This document shows, piece after piece, positions 43,259 through 50,820 of a stretch of 64,000 bases of DNA. Positions within the stretch are counted from its first letter, which is position 1. Each line of letters starts with the position of its first letter. Source of the DNA: Luteococcus sp038433135 (GTDB lineage Bacteria; Actinomycetota; Actinomycetes; Propionibacteriales; Propionibacteriaceae). The stretch spans positions 92,659-156,658 of the forward strand of contig NZ_JBCDMV010000001.1 in the NCBI RefSeq assembly GCF_038433135.1, written 5' to 3'. The notes under the pieces are model-generated. The model had not been told where the DNA came from. It made no database searches and saw only the letters and a list, made by a program, of their open reading frames with translations. The translations under genes were made by a program, and so were the position numbers.

Positions 43259-43723
43259 TCAGCCCCGGGCTGCGCGCACGGTGAAGTCGGTCTTCTGGGC
43301 GGCGAAGGGATCGACGTCGTCCACCAGCCGGCCCAGCGGGAAGAGCCCTTGGAAGGGCGGCGCCTCGCCGTAGAAGACGACGATCACGCCATTGGGCTCG
43401 AACCAGGCCAGATCGCCCACCTGGGGCTCATAGCCATCGGGCATCCCGGCGGTGGACAGCGGCTCGCGCAGGGTGGCGATCTTCTCCGCGCCGTTGAAAT
43501 CGCTGAAGTCCAGATCCTGTGGCAGCTGCTTGAACAGGTCGCTGGCCGCCCGGCTGTCATTCAGCTCGGCCCGGATCTGCCGGTCGGCGCGGGTGAACAC
43601 GATCTCCATGGTGGGCTCCACTTCTGACGGACGAGCTGGGGTCGTCGGGGCGTGGGCGGTACCGGCCTGGGCCACCCAGACCGCACCGGTGGTCAGCGCC
43701 AGGGCCACGCCACGCAGGAACAT
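43259..43723 (-). CDS. Exported cyclophilin-like-fold protein
   Basis: A 154-residue protein with a signal peptide (MFLRGVALALTTGAVWVAQAG, cleavage near TAHA; shown in part) and a cyclophilin-like domain of the kind previously called DUF369: MEIVFTRADRQIRAELNDSR, LPQDLDFSDFNGAEKIATL, VGDLAWFEPNGVIVVFYGEAP. The domain is compact and beta-rich; its function is unknown and prolyl isomerase activity is not implied. The ATG at 43723 starts the signal peptide. Its start region faces the PTH2 gene. Confidence 0.75.
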   Translation of the reverse strand: MFLRGVALALTTGAVWVAQAGTAHAPTTPARPSEVEPTMEIVFTRADRQIRAELNDSRAASDLFKQLPQDLDFSDFNGAEKIATLREPLSTAGMPDGYEPQVGDLAWFEPNGVIVVFYGEAPPFQGLFPLGRLVDDVDPFAAQKTDFTVRAARG

Positions 43724-43790
43724 GGCACCAGTCTGCGTCGCTTCGGGCGCGATGACCAGCCCTGGGCGGCCGACCGTACAGTTGGGTGCC

Positions 43791-44498
43791 ATGGAATCCC
43801 TGCCCGCTGATCCCGCCATCGCCTCCCCGATCGACGGGCACCTGGACCACGACATCCCTTGGGCGATGCAGTTTGCCGTCCGCTACGACAAGACCCGCCC
43901 GGCCAGCCACATCGACACCTGCGAGGCGGTCGCCAGGGCCGCCGTCGGCCTGATCTCCTCCACCGAGGCCCGGGCGGGTGAGTGGCGGGAGGCGGTGGAC
44001 TTCTGGCGCGACGGCCGGATCCGCAAGCTGGTGCGCCGGGCCCGGGGTGCCGTGCGCTGGGATGAGGTGCAGGCCGTCCCCGGCGTCACCGTGCAGCAGG
44101 GCGGCGACGACGAGGAGGGGGTGGCGGGCGCCCGGGCCTTCGTGCCGGCGCCGGTCCGACCGCTGGATCCGATCCTGAAGAAGCTGCAGGTGGAGGGCAC
44201 CGAATTACCCGACCTGCACCCCAGCCGCACCGTGGATGCGCTGGTCACGGTGGGGATCAGCCCGAACATCACCATGACCACCGGCAAGGCCGCCGCCCAG
44301 TGCGCGCACGCCGCCCAGCTGGCCTGGGAGGCAATGGACGAGCCCACCCGCCAGACCTGGGCAGCCGACGGGCACCGGCTGCGGGTGGAGGTGATTGACG
44401 AGGCCCGCTGGGCCACCGACCCCGGCCGGGTGCAGGTGGTGGACGCCGGCTTCACCGAACTGGACGGCCCGACGGAGACCACCCGCGCCTGGTGGTGA
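43791..44498 (+). CDS. PTH2-type peptidyl-tRNA hydrolase family protein
   Basis: A 235-residue protein whose last 110 residues match the PTH2 fold: ALVTVGISPNITMTTGKAAAQCAHAAQLAWEA, written here in parts (VGISPNITMTTGKAAAQ, CAHAAQLAW), and RVEVIDEARWATDPGRVQVVDAGFTEL. The motif TTGKAAAQCAHA carries the conserved Lys and Gln-Cys-Ala-His of the family, which frees tRNA from peptidyl-tRNA. The amino-terminal 125 residues are an extension not present in archaeal or eukaryal PTH2 and common in actinobacterial relatives. TACAGT at 43777-43782 is a possible -10 box close to the start. Confidence 0.82.
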   Translation: MESLPADPAIASPIDGHLDHDIPWAMQFAVRYDKTRPASHIDTCEAVARAAVGLISSTEARAGEWREAVDFWRDGRIRKLVRRARGAVRWDEVQAVPGVTVQQGGDDEEGVAGARAFVPAPVRPLDPILKKLQVEGTELPDLHPSRTVDALVTVGISPNITMTTGKAAAQCAHAAQLAWEAMDEPTRQTWAADGHRLRVEVIDEARWATDPGRVQVVDAGFTELDGPTETTRAWW

Positions 44499-44718
44499 GG
44501 CAACCGAGCAGGCCCGGCCCAGCGTAGAGGCTGGCAATTCCGACGGTCCCCTGGGCACTTGCGGGTTCCGACGTCCTTGGGCTGAATCCGTCTGGTCCGC
44601 CAGAATTGCACCCTCGGCGTCCAGAAATCTCACCAGATGGTGATCATCGGGGAATAGTCCGGCCTCTGGCAGGGTTGTGCCCCACAAGAGAAGGTCTCGA
44701 CACACGAAGGACATCATC

Positions 44719-44841
44719 GTGGGCAACCTGCGTCAGCTACGCACCATCCGCACCGCCGTCAGCGGCCTGCCGATGGACGCCTGCCGCATGTGCGCCTGTC
44801 ACCCGCTGTGTCGCTGCCCCGAGCGCCCCGCCTGTCACTGA
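44719..44841 (+). CDS. 40-residue Cys-rich small ORF, candidate leader peptide
   Basis: A GTG at 44719 preceded by GAAGGA with 7-nt spacing opens a frame of 40 codons ending at 44841. The last 20 residues read ACRMCACHPLCRCPERPACH, with six cysteines, and the rest is basic (NLRQLRTIRTAVSG). The frame lies 240 bp upstream of the thiosulfate transporter gene. Clusters of Cys codons in short ORFs before sulfur-acquisition genes are known in actinobacteria as cysteine-sensing attenuators: ribosomes stall when Cys-tRNA is scarce and change expression downstream. A GC hairpin (44904-44922) follows. A free-standing metal-binding peptide is an alternative. Confidence 0.6.
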   Translation: MGNLRQLRTIRTAVSGLPMDACRMCACHPLCRCPERPACH

Positions 44842-44903
44842 CACCGCGCTCTGCTGTCTCGGCTCGCTGACCTTCCGCGACGCCTGACGCCCCGCCACTG
44901 AAG

Positions 44904-44922
44904 GCCCCGGCAGTCTCGGGGC
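44904..44922 (+). promoter_or_regulatory. Leader hairpin upstream of the thiosulfate transporter
   Basis: GCCCCG (44904-44909) and CGGGGC (44917-44922) with a 7-nt loop form a GC-rich stem 62 bp after the Cys-rich ORF. It could be the attenuator terminator. Competing anti-terminator pairing was not computed. Confidence 0.4.
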
Positions 44923-44941
44923 GGTTCGGGCACCTGAATCC

Positions 44942-44960
44942 CCCCTCGACAAGCTCGGGG
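44942..44960. repeat. REP-like unit in the transporter leader
   Basis: CCCCTCGACAAGCTCGGGG is the exact reverse complement of the units at 22232, 22436 and 38471. Degenerate CGGGCTCGG units follow to about 45020. Confidence 0.8.
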
Positions 44961-45081
44961 ATCGTGCTCGGGTGCTGCGTCGGGCTCGGAGCATGCTCGC
45001 ATTGCTGCTCCGGGCTCGGGGATTCTCGCCACCCCTCCAACACGCCACCGCTTTACTTACCCCCAGAAGAAGGACACTCCC

Positions 45082-46137
45082 ATGGTCTACACCGGCCTGC
45101 TGCTAGGCATCATCTTTGGTTTCGTGCTGCAACGCGGGCGATTCTGCGTCACCGGAGCCTTCCGTGACGTCTGGATTGCCCACAAGACGCGTTGGCTGGT
45201 TGCCTTCCTGATCACCATCGCCGTCCAGGCCGTCGGCGTCACCGCGCTGCAGAGCGCCGGGCTGATCACGCTGAACTTCAGCCACCTGCCCTGGCTTGCG
45301 GTGATCGTCGGATCGCTGGTCTTCGGCATCTCGATCGTCGCCGCCGGCGGGTGCGCGACGGGTACCTGGTACCGCGCCGGTGAGGGCCTGGTCGGCTCCT
45401 GGATCGCGCTGGTCGGCTATGCCGTCGCCGCCGCGATGATGAAGTACGGCGCCCTCAAGCCCATCAACGATGCGGTGCGCGATGTCACCGTCCCGGTCAC
45501 CACCATCCACGGCGCGCTGGGCATCTCCGCCTGGGTCCTGGTGGCCCTGCTGGTGGCTGGCGTCGGCTACGCCGCCTGGCGAGACCTGAGCCGCAGCAAG
45601 CCGATGGCCGCGCTGCCCGCCCAGAAGACCGGCCTGTCCCACGTGCTCTTCGAGAAGCGCTGGCACCCCTTCGTCACCGCCGTCGTGATCGGCCTGATCG
45701 CGATTGCCGCCTACCCGCTGAGCTTCGCTGCCGGCCGCAAGTCCGGCCTGGGCATCACCACCCCGTCGGCCAACCTGACCTCCTACCTGGTCACCGGCAA
45801 CGGCCAGCGCGTCGACTGGGGCGTGCTGCTGGTGCTGGGCATCCTGGCCGGCTCCTTCATCGCCGCCAAGGCGTCGGGAGAGTTCAAGGTTCGGGTGCCC
45901 GACGCGACGGTGGTCAAGCGCTCCGTCCTGGGCGGTCTCGGCATGGGCGTCGGTGCGGCCTGGGCCGGCGGCTGCACCATCGGCAACTCGATGGTGGAAA
46001 GCTCCCAGTTCACCGTGCAGGGCTGGCTGGCCTTCCTGTTCACCCTGCTCGGCGTCGGGATCGGCGCCCGGATCTTCCTGCCCACCAAGCGCCCGGCGCC
46101 GGCCACCCGGCCGGCCCCCGTCGCCGTCCCCGCCTGA
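45082..46137 (+). CDS. tsuA: YeeE/YedE family thiosulfate transporter (TsuA-like)
   Basis: A 351-residue membrane protein with about nine or more helices. Three conserved cysteines line the proposed pathway: C22 in GRFCVTGAF, C91 in AAGGCATGTW and C297 in WAGGCTIGNS, matching the essential cysteines described for the structurally characterised TsuA. The protein takes up thiosulfate. AGAAGAAGGA precedes the ATG. The next gene encodes a TusA-like carrier (TsuB type), which is the usual partner. The upstream Cys-rich leader suggests control by cysteine supply. The tail is Pro/Ala-rich. Confidence 0.9.
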   Translation: MVYTGLLLGIIFGFVLQRGRFCVTGAFRDVWIAHKTRWLVAFLITIAVQAVGVTALQSAGLITLNFSHLPWLAVIVGSLVFGISIVAAGGCATGTWYRAGEGLVGSWIALVGYAVAAAMMKYGALKPINDAVRDVTVPVTTIHGALGISAWVLVALLVAGVGYAAWRDLSRSKPMAALPAQKTGLSHVLFEKRWHPFVTAVVIGLIAIAAYPLSFAAGRKSGLGITTPSANLTSYLVTGNGQRVDWGVLLVLGILAGSFIAAKASGEFKVRVPDATVVKRSVLGGLGMGVGAAWAGGCTIGNSMVESSQFTVQGWLAFLFTLLGVGIGARIFLPTKRPAPATRPAPVAVPA

Positions 46138-46179
46138 CCCAGCAAACTCGCAAGAACCGAATCCACAAGGAGAAATGAC

Positions 46180-46410
46180 ATGGCCAAGCACATTCTGGAA
46201 ACCGCCGGCGAGGTTTGCCCCTTCCCGCTGATCGAGGCCAAGCAGGCGATCGCCACGCTGAGCGTCGGCGACGAACTGGTGATCAATTTCGACTGCACCC
46301 AGGCCACCGAGTCCATCCCCGAATGGGCCGCGGAGGCCGGCTACCCGGTCACCGAGTTCACCAAGGCGCCCGACTTCGGCTGGACCATCACGGTGCAGAA
46401 GGCCCACTGA
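46180..46410 (+). CDS. TusA-family sulfur carrier protein (TsuB-like)
   Basis: A 76-residue TusA-like protein with the CPXP motif (GEVCPFPLIEAKQAI, Cys at residue 13) near the amino terminus and the two-layer alpha/beta sequence pattern. In the TsuAB system such a protein works with the TsuA channel to receive or process sulfur from imported thiosulfate. It lies 42 bp after tsuA with AGGAGAAA before its ATG and is followed by a strong terminator, so tsuA and this gene are a two-gene operon. Confidence 0.9.
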   Translation: MAKHILETAGEVCPFPLIEAKQAIATLSVGDELVINFDCTQATESIPEWAAEAGYPVTEFTKAPDFGWTITVQKAH

Positions 46411-46440
46411 TCGGCCGAGCCTGACTGGCCGCAAGAGCAG

Positions 46441-46476
46441 CGAGGGCCGCTTCCCCTTCCGGGGGAGCGGCCCTCG
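46441..46476. terminator. Terminator between the tsu operon and the HAD gene
   Basis: CGAGGGCCGC with following TTCCCC (46441-46456), a TTCC loop, and the complementary arm 46461-46476 form a 16-bp stem with one G-T pair. It lies between convergent genes and can serve both. Confidence 0.88.
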
Positions 46477-46492
46477 TCCTTGCCGGCGCAGG

Positions 46493-47092
46493 TCAGTCGT
46501 CCAGCACGCCAAGCCCGACCAGCCAGGCGCGGGTGTCGGCGTCGGAGCTCCACAGCCGGGCCCGCCAGCCGCGCTCCCGGGCGGCGGCGACATTCTCCGG
46601 CCGGTCGTCGATGAAGTGCAGCTCGGCCGGGTCGGTGCCCAGCGCCTGCTCGACGTGCGCGAAGATCGCCGGATCGGGCTTCAGCAGCCGCAGCGCACCG
46701 GAGATGAAGCGCCCGTCGATGAACTCGCGCCAGTCGGATTCGTCGACGGTCTGCTCGAAGACGGCAGCGGCATTGCTCAGCAGCCAGACCGGCTGTGGCT
46801 TGTCCGCCAGATCGGCCAGGATCTGTCGCGCGGCCGGGCGCAGCGTGGTCCACAGTCGGGAGTCGAAGCGGGCCAGGTCGTCGGCCACCTCCTCGCTGAT
46901 GTTGACGCCGGCCCCGTCCGCCACTCGTCCCCAGTAGTCCAGGTTGCTCGCGCCGTGATCCCAGTCCAGTCGCTCGGACCAGTAACGACGCGCTATCTCG
47001 TGCGGTGCCACCCCGAGTCGCTTGGCGGCGTCCCGGATCTGCGTCGTCTCCTCCACCAGCACGCCGCCCAGATCGAAGATGATGGTCTGCAT
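46493..47092 (-). CDS. HAD-superfamily hydrolase, YihX-like
   Basis: A 199-residue HAD subfamily IA protein. Motif I is IIFDLGGVLVEE (nucleophile Asp at residue 6), motif II WLLSNAA, motif III Lys in LLKPDPAIFAHV and motif IV HFIDDRPENVAAA. The DLGGV variant and helical cap are those of YihX-type phosphatases acting on sugar phosphates such as alpha-glucose 1-phosphate, though substrate prediction in this family is unreliable. The gene converges with the tsu operon and lies just upstream of nothing it clearly works with. Confidence 0.85.
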   Translation of the reverse strand: MQTIIFDLGGVLVEETTQIRDAAKRLGVAPHEIARRYWSERLDWDHGASNLDYWGRVADGAGVNISEEVADDLARFDSRLWTTLRPAARQILADLADKPQPVWLLSNAAAVFEQTVDESDWREFIDGRFISGALRLLKPDPAIFAHVEQALGTDPAELHFIDDRPENVAAARERGWRARLWSSDADTRAWLVGLGVLDD

Positions 47093-47136
47093 GTCGAGAG
47101 CCTAGGAGCCCACCGGGGCAGGGGCAATGATTGGTC

Positions 47137-48414
47137 TCAGCCCATGTGGCGCGGCGTCGCCTCGGTCTGCTCGGCCCAGGCCGGCGGAATGTACATGCAG
47201 GTCGGGTCGCTGGCCAGGTAGTCCCCGGTCATCGCATAGGCCGTCGAGCGGGAGCCGCCGCACATCCGGTTGAACTCGCACACCCCGCACTTGCCCTTGA
47301 ACTCGTGCGGCTTGCGCAACGCCCGGAAGACGGGCGAATCGGTGTAGATCTCGTGGAAGGGGGTCTGCTTCACATTGCCGCAGTGCTTGGGCAGGAAACC
47401 ATTGGGGTAGACATCGCCCAGATGGTCGATGAAGGCAAAACCGGAGCCGGAATTCACCGCCATCGGCGCACGCGGACGGCGGGGCTTCTCGGCGTGTGCG
47501 CCGAGCAGCCGGGTGGTCTCGGCGGTCAGGTAGTCGTACAGCTCGCCGCGGTGGGCCACCTGGTCGGGGATCGGCTCGCCATTGCGGGCCCGCTCGCGCT
47601 GGATGGCGATCCGTCGGTACTGGGGCGCCTCGGTGGTCTTGATCGCGATCCGGTCGGAGATGTCGTGCAGCCAGTTGAGCACGTCCTCGCGCTCCTCCGG
47701 GTTGAGCGCATTCAGGTCGGCGCCGCGGCCGGTGGGCACCAGCATGAACGTGTACCACATGAAGGCACCCATCCCCAGGACGGTCTGCAGCAGGGCCGGG
47801 GCCTCGCGGATGTTGCCCTTGGTGAAGACCGAGTTCACCTGCAGCCGGAAGCCCTCCTGGCGCATCCACTGCGACGCCTCGATCGACGCGTCGAAGGTGC
47901 CGGGGAAACCGCGGAAGGCGTCGTGGGTCTCGGCGGTGGCGCCGTCCAGGCTCAGGCTGATCGCCTTGCCACCGGCCTCGCGCATCTCGTGCAGCCGCTC
48001 GGGGGTCACCAGTGGGGTGATCGACGGGGAGAGCGAGATGCTGAGCCCCTTCTCGGTCCCGTAGCGGCACAGCTCGGCCAGGTCGTCGCGCTCGAAGGCG
48101 TCGCCGCCGGTGAAGACCACCAGCGGGCGGGGTGCCTCGTAGGCGGCCAGGTCATCCAGCAGCGCCTTGCCCTGCTCGGTGGTCAGCTGGTCGGGGTGGG
48201 CGCGGTGCTGGGCGTCGGCCCGGCAGTGCTTGCACACCAGCTGGCAGGCTCGGGTGGTCTCCCAGATCACGATGAAGGGCTTGGTGTTCAGGTCGTGCTT
48301 GATGGTGCGGACCACCGGCGCATGATGCGGATGACCGGGATGGCCGGGGTGGCCTTGCGCGGAAGCTTCCTCCCCATGGGGATCCTGGGTGAGCTCCGGG
48401 GTGGTGGTGGTCAC
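47137..48414 (-). CDS. Radical SAM/SPASM protein, AhbD/TIGR04053-like
   Basis: A 425-residue radical SAM enzyme. The amino terminus is His-rich (GHPGHPGHPHHAP, residues 21-33). The cluster motif CX3CX2C is at C57, C61 and C64 (TTRACQLVCKHCRA). A carboxyl SPASM-type region has further cysteines in HCGNVKQ, GKCGVCEFNRMCGGS and PTCMYIPP for auxiliary iron-sulfur clusters. This resembles AhbD/NirJ-type tetrapyrrole enzymes; AhbD converts coprohaem to haem by removing two carboxyl groups. Its ATG overlaps the stop of cgoX/hemY (ATGA), so a haem-synthesis role is probable. The precise reaction is inference. Confidence 0.8.
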   Translation of the reverse strand: MTTTTPELTQDPHGEEASAQGHPGHPGHPHHAPVVRTIKHDLNTKPFIVIWETTRACQLVCKHCRADAQHRAHPDQLTTEQGKALLDDLAAYEAPRPLVVFTGGDAFERDDLAELCRYGTEKGLSISLSPSITPLVTPERLHEMREAGGKAISLSLDGATAETHDAFRGFPGTFDASIEASQWMRQEGFRLQVNSVFTKGNIREAPALLQTVLGMGAFMWYTFMLVPTGRGADLNALNPEEREDVLNWLHDISDRIAIKTTEAPQYRRIAIQRERARNGEPIPDQVAHRGELYDYLTAETTRLLGAHAEKPRRPRAPMAVNSGSGFAFIDHLGDVYPNGFLPKHCGNVKQTPFHEIYTDSPVFRALRKPHEFKGKCGVCEFNRMCGGSRSTAYAMTGDYLASDPTCMYIPPAWAEQTEATPRHMG

Positions 48415-49871
48415 TGTGCATCCTTCTCATTGAAGTTGGTGATGATCTGCTGGGCCGCCTGCTGGCCCGATTTCACGGTGGCGCCGATGCCCAGGCCGTC
48501 GACGCTGCAGCCGGCGATGTGCAGGCCGTTGATCCGGGCCAGGGCCTCCCGCGCGGTGGCGACGCGTTGCTTGTGGCCCGGCTGGAGTTGCGGCATGGCG
48601 TCGGGCCAGCGGTGCACGACGCTGACCTGCGGGCGGCCGGTCAGCCCGGTCAGCTCGGCCAGTTCGTCGGCCACCCGGCTGGTCATCTGCTGCTCGGTGA
48701 GGTCGTCGGCAAGGGTGTTGCCGGTGCGTCCGACCGATGCGCGCAGCAGATGGTGGGTGGCACCCAGCCCGCGCCACTTGCGGCTCAGGTTGGTGGCGGC
48801 CTTGAAGGTGCGGGCGCGCATGCTGGGCAGCAGGATGCCGTTGTGCTCCCGCAGGATCCGATTCTCGGCGACCTGTGACGGGTCATAGCCCAGCACGACG
48901 GTGGCGACGGAGGCGGTCGGGACGGCGTCGTAGAGTGCCGCGGCCTCGGGGCAGTGCGGCCGCAGCAACTCCGCGGAGATCTTGCCCGGGGTGGTCAGCA
49001 AGACCTCGTCGGCCTCCAGCCGCTCGCCGGAGCCCAGGATGAGCACCCAGCGGTCGTCCAGCCGGTCCAGACCCGTCACGGGGCTGTTGGTGCGCAGCTC
49101 GGCACCGCCCTGGGCGGCCAGCGCCTGGGGGAAGGCCTGCAGACCGGTGGGCCAGCTGGCGAACATCGGCATCGGCGATCCGCTGGGGGCCGGGTGGGCG
49201 GGGGTGTCCTTGGGGGCCAGGGCGGGAACAACCCGCCCCACCACCCGGGCGACCGGCCGAGGAAGCTGCAGGTTCTTCAGCAGCAGGGAGACACCGTTGG
49301 CGGCATCGGGGGCCAGCTGCGGCGCGGTGGCCTGCAGGGAGAGCCGGTGCACGTCGCCGCCGTGCAGGTTGCCCAGCAGCGGGTCGACGAAGGTGGCGGT
49401 CACCTCCTTGCCGAAGCGGCGGGCGGTGAAGTCACCGACGCTGACATCCTCGGTGATGCGGCGGCGCGCCATCACGGGCTCCAGCCCGGCGCGCAGGATG
49501 CCCAGCGGGGTGAGGATTCCGGACTTCAGTACCGGCAACACCTTGGTGGGGCCGGTCGGCCCGACGCCGGCGGGCAACGGCCGTAGCCCCTTGCGGGTGG
49601 CCATCACGGAACCTCCGGGGGCGGCGCCGACCACGTCGGCAGCCAGCCCGAGTTCTCGCACCAGGGCGGCGACATGCGGGGCACCGAGATGGACGGCTTC
49701 CGCTCCGACGTCCACCCGGGCGCCGTCGATCTCCAGGGTGCGCACCTGACCACCGACGTGATCCGAGGCCTCTAGGCAGACCACCTTGAAGCGACCGTCC
49801 TTGGCCAGTTCCCGGGCCGCCACCAGGCCGGTCATCCCAGCCCCGACCACCACTACACGACGCGCTGCCAT
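48411..49871 (-). CDS. hemY: Coproporphyrinogen III/protoporphyrinogen oxidase (CgoX/HemY)
   Basis: A 486-residue FAD-dependent oxidase. The dinucleotide motif VVVVGAGMTGLVAARELA opens the protein, followed by CLEASDHVGGQVRT and, near the end, the FAD-binding block GLHIAGCSVDGLGIGATVKSG (written in part: GLHIAGCSVDGLGIG). In actinobacteria this enzyme oxidises coproporphyrinogen III to coproporphyrin III, although it is often called protoporphyrinogen oxidase. GGGAGGTGG precedes the ATG. It is translationally coupled to the radical SAM gene. Haem demand from the multihaem NrfHA system in the window gives context, although the two loci are far apart. Confidence 0.88.
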   Translation of the reverse strand: MAARRVVVVGAGMTGLVAARELAKDGRFKVVCLEASDHVGGQVRTLEIDGARVDVGAEAVHLGAPHVAALVRELGLAADVVGAAPGGSVMATRKGLRPLPAGVGPTGPTKVLPVLKSGILTPLGILRAGLEPVMARRRITEDVSVGDFTARRFGKEVTATFVDPLLGNLHGGDVHRLSLQATAPQLAPDAANGVSLLLKNLQLPRPVARVVGRVVPALAPKDTPAHPAPSGSPMPMFASWPTGLQAFPQALAAQGGAELRTNSPVTGLDRLDDRWVLILGSGERLEADEVLLTTPGKISAELLRPHCPEAAALYDAVPTASVATVVLGYDPSQVAENRILREHNGILLPSMRARTFKAATNLSRKWRGLGATHHLLRASVGRTGNTLADDLTEQQMTSRVADELAELTGLTGRPQVSVVHRWPDAMPQLQPGHKQRVATAREALARINGLHIAGCSVDGLGIGATVKSGQQAAQQIITNFNEKDAQ

Positions 49872-49983
49872 GTGCCACCTCCCTGTGGCGGCGACTCTAC
49901 CCGGCCCACTCCGTGAATAATCGGGCGGGGTGCCCTTCTTGCGGCGGGGCTCCCTCGACCGCCGGGCCGTGCAAAACCAGTGG

Positions 49984-50646
49984 TCAGACGATGATCGAGC
50001 GTGACCGATCCGGCAGCATGCCGTGTTCGATCCCCCAAGCGACGGCCTGCGAGCGGCGTTTCACCTTGATCTTGCGGTAGGCGGAGCGGATGTAGGACTT
50101 GACCGAGTTGGGGCTGAGATAGGTGTGTTCGGCAATCTCCGCATTGCTCATGCCCTGGGCGATCAGGGTCAGCATCTCCGATTCGCGCATGGTCAGCCCC
50201 ACCATTCGGCCGGGCCAGTCCGCCTTGCTCCCGGATTGCTGGCCGGTGTGGGAGGAGACCCGCACGCAAGGCGTGATCAGCCGTTCACCACCGGCGATCC
50301 GCTGCAGGCTGGTGACCAGTTCGTCGGCGGTCATGGTCTTGGAGAGCAGACCGTCCACGCCGGCCGCCTCCGCCGCATCCACCATCGCCTGGGTGTGGTT
50401 CCAGGTGAACAGCACCACCTTGTCCACCTTGCCGTCGTTCAGCGGCTGGTGCACCGACGCGAGCGCGCGATCGCCCTGCCCGTAGGTGTCGTAGAGCGCA
50501 ATGTCCACGGGGCTGATCACATCGGTGTTCGCGTCCATCTCGACGACGTCGATCTTGTCTGCATAGGGAGCCAGCATCTCCCGGATCCCGGCCAGCACGA
50601 TCTCATAGTCGTTGACCAGGGCGATGCGCAATGGGGATGTCTTCAC
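49984..50646 (-). CDS. LuxR/NarL-family response regulator with degenerate receiver
   Basis: A 220-residue regulator. The receiver begins LRIALVNDYEIVLAGIREML, the putative phospho-acceptor is Asp in DIALYDTYGQ, and Lys is in GLLSKTMTADEL; the usual double-acidic pocket is reduced to ND. The carboxyl helix-turn-helix (LTMRESEMLTLIAQGMSNAE with SPNSVKSYIRSAYRKI) is a standard LuxR type. No ATG begins the frame; the GTG at 50646 starts the receiver fold and AATAAT seven nt before it may be the -10 box of a leaderless transcript. No kinase gene is adjacent, so it is an orphan regulator. It diverges from alr. Confidence 0.8.
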   Translation of the reverse strand: MKTSPLRIALVNDYEIVLAGIREMLAPYADKIDVVEMDANTDVISPVDIALYDTYGQGDRALASVHQPLNDGKVDKVVLFTWNHTQAMVDAAEAAGVDGLLSKTMTADELVTSLQRIAGGERLITPCVRVSSHTGQQSGSKADWPGRMVGLTMRESEMLTLIAQGMSNAEIAEHTYLSPNSVKSYIRSAYRKIKVKRRSQAVAWGIEHGMLPDRSRSIIV

Positions 50647-50743
50647 CCGGGCGATTATTGCACCCAGCAATGCCACGAATTCAACTGATGAGGGGGTGGT
50701 TGGGGGTGATGAGCCCAACTGAAGCTGAGAAATCACCCTTTTG

Positions 50744-50757
50744 GGTGTAGTGAATTT
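50744..50757. promoter_or_regulatory. Inverted repeat CACCC-TTTT-GGGTG
   Basis: Perfect 5-bp arms lie in the 174-bp gap between the divergent regulator and alanine racemase genes, within a comparatively AT-rich stretch (50730-50765) that probably holds the alr promoter. Confidence 0.35.
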
Positions 50758-50820
50758 TACCGGAATGTGGCGACTTTGGACCCTCAGCAGAGCCTTGGCG
50801 GGCGGTGGGATGATGTCGCA

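Noticed and set aside
44606..44887. A 93-codon frame overlapping the Cys-rich leader in another phase
   Set aside because: It has no ribosome-binding site and no domain; the GTG frame at 44719 has a well-placed GAAGGA and a clustered Cys pattern.
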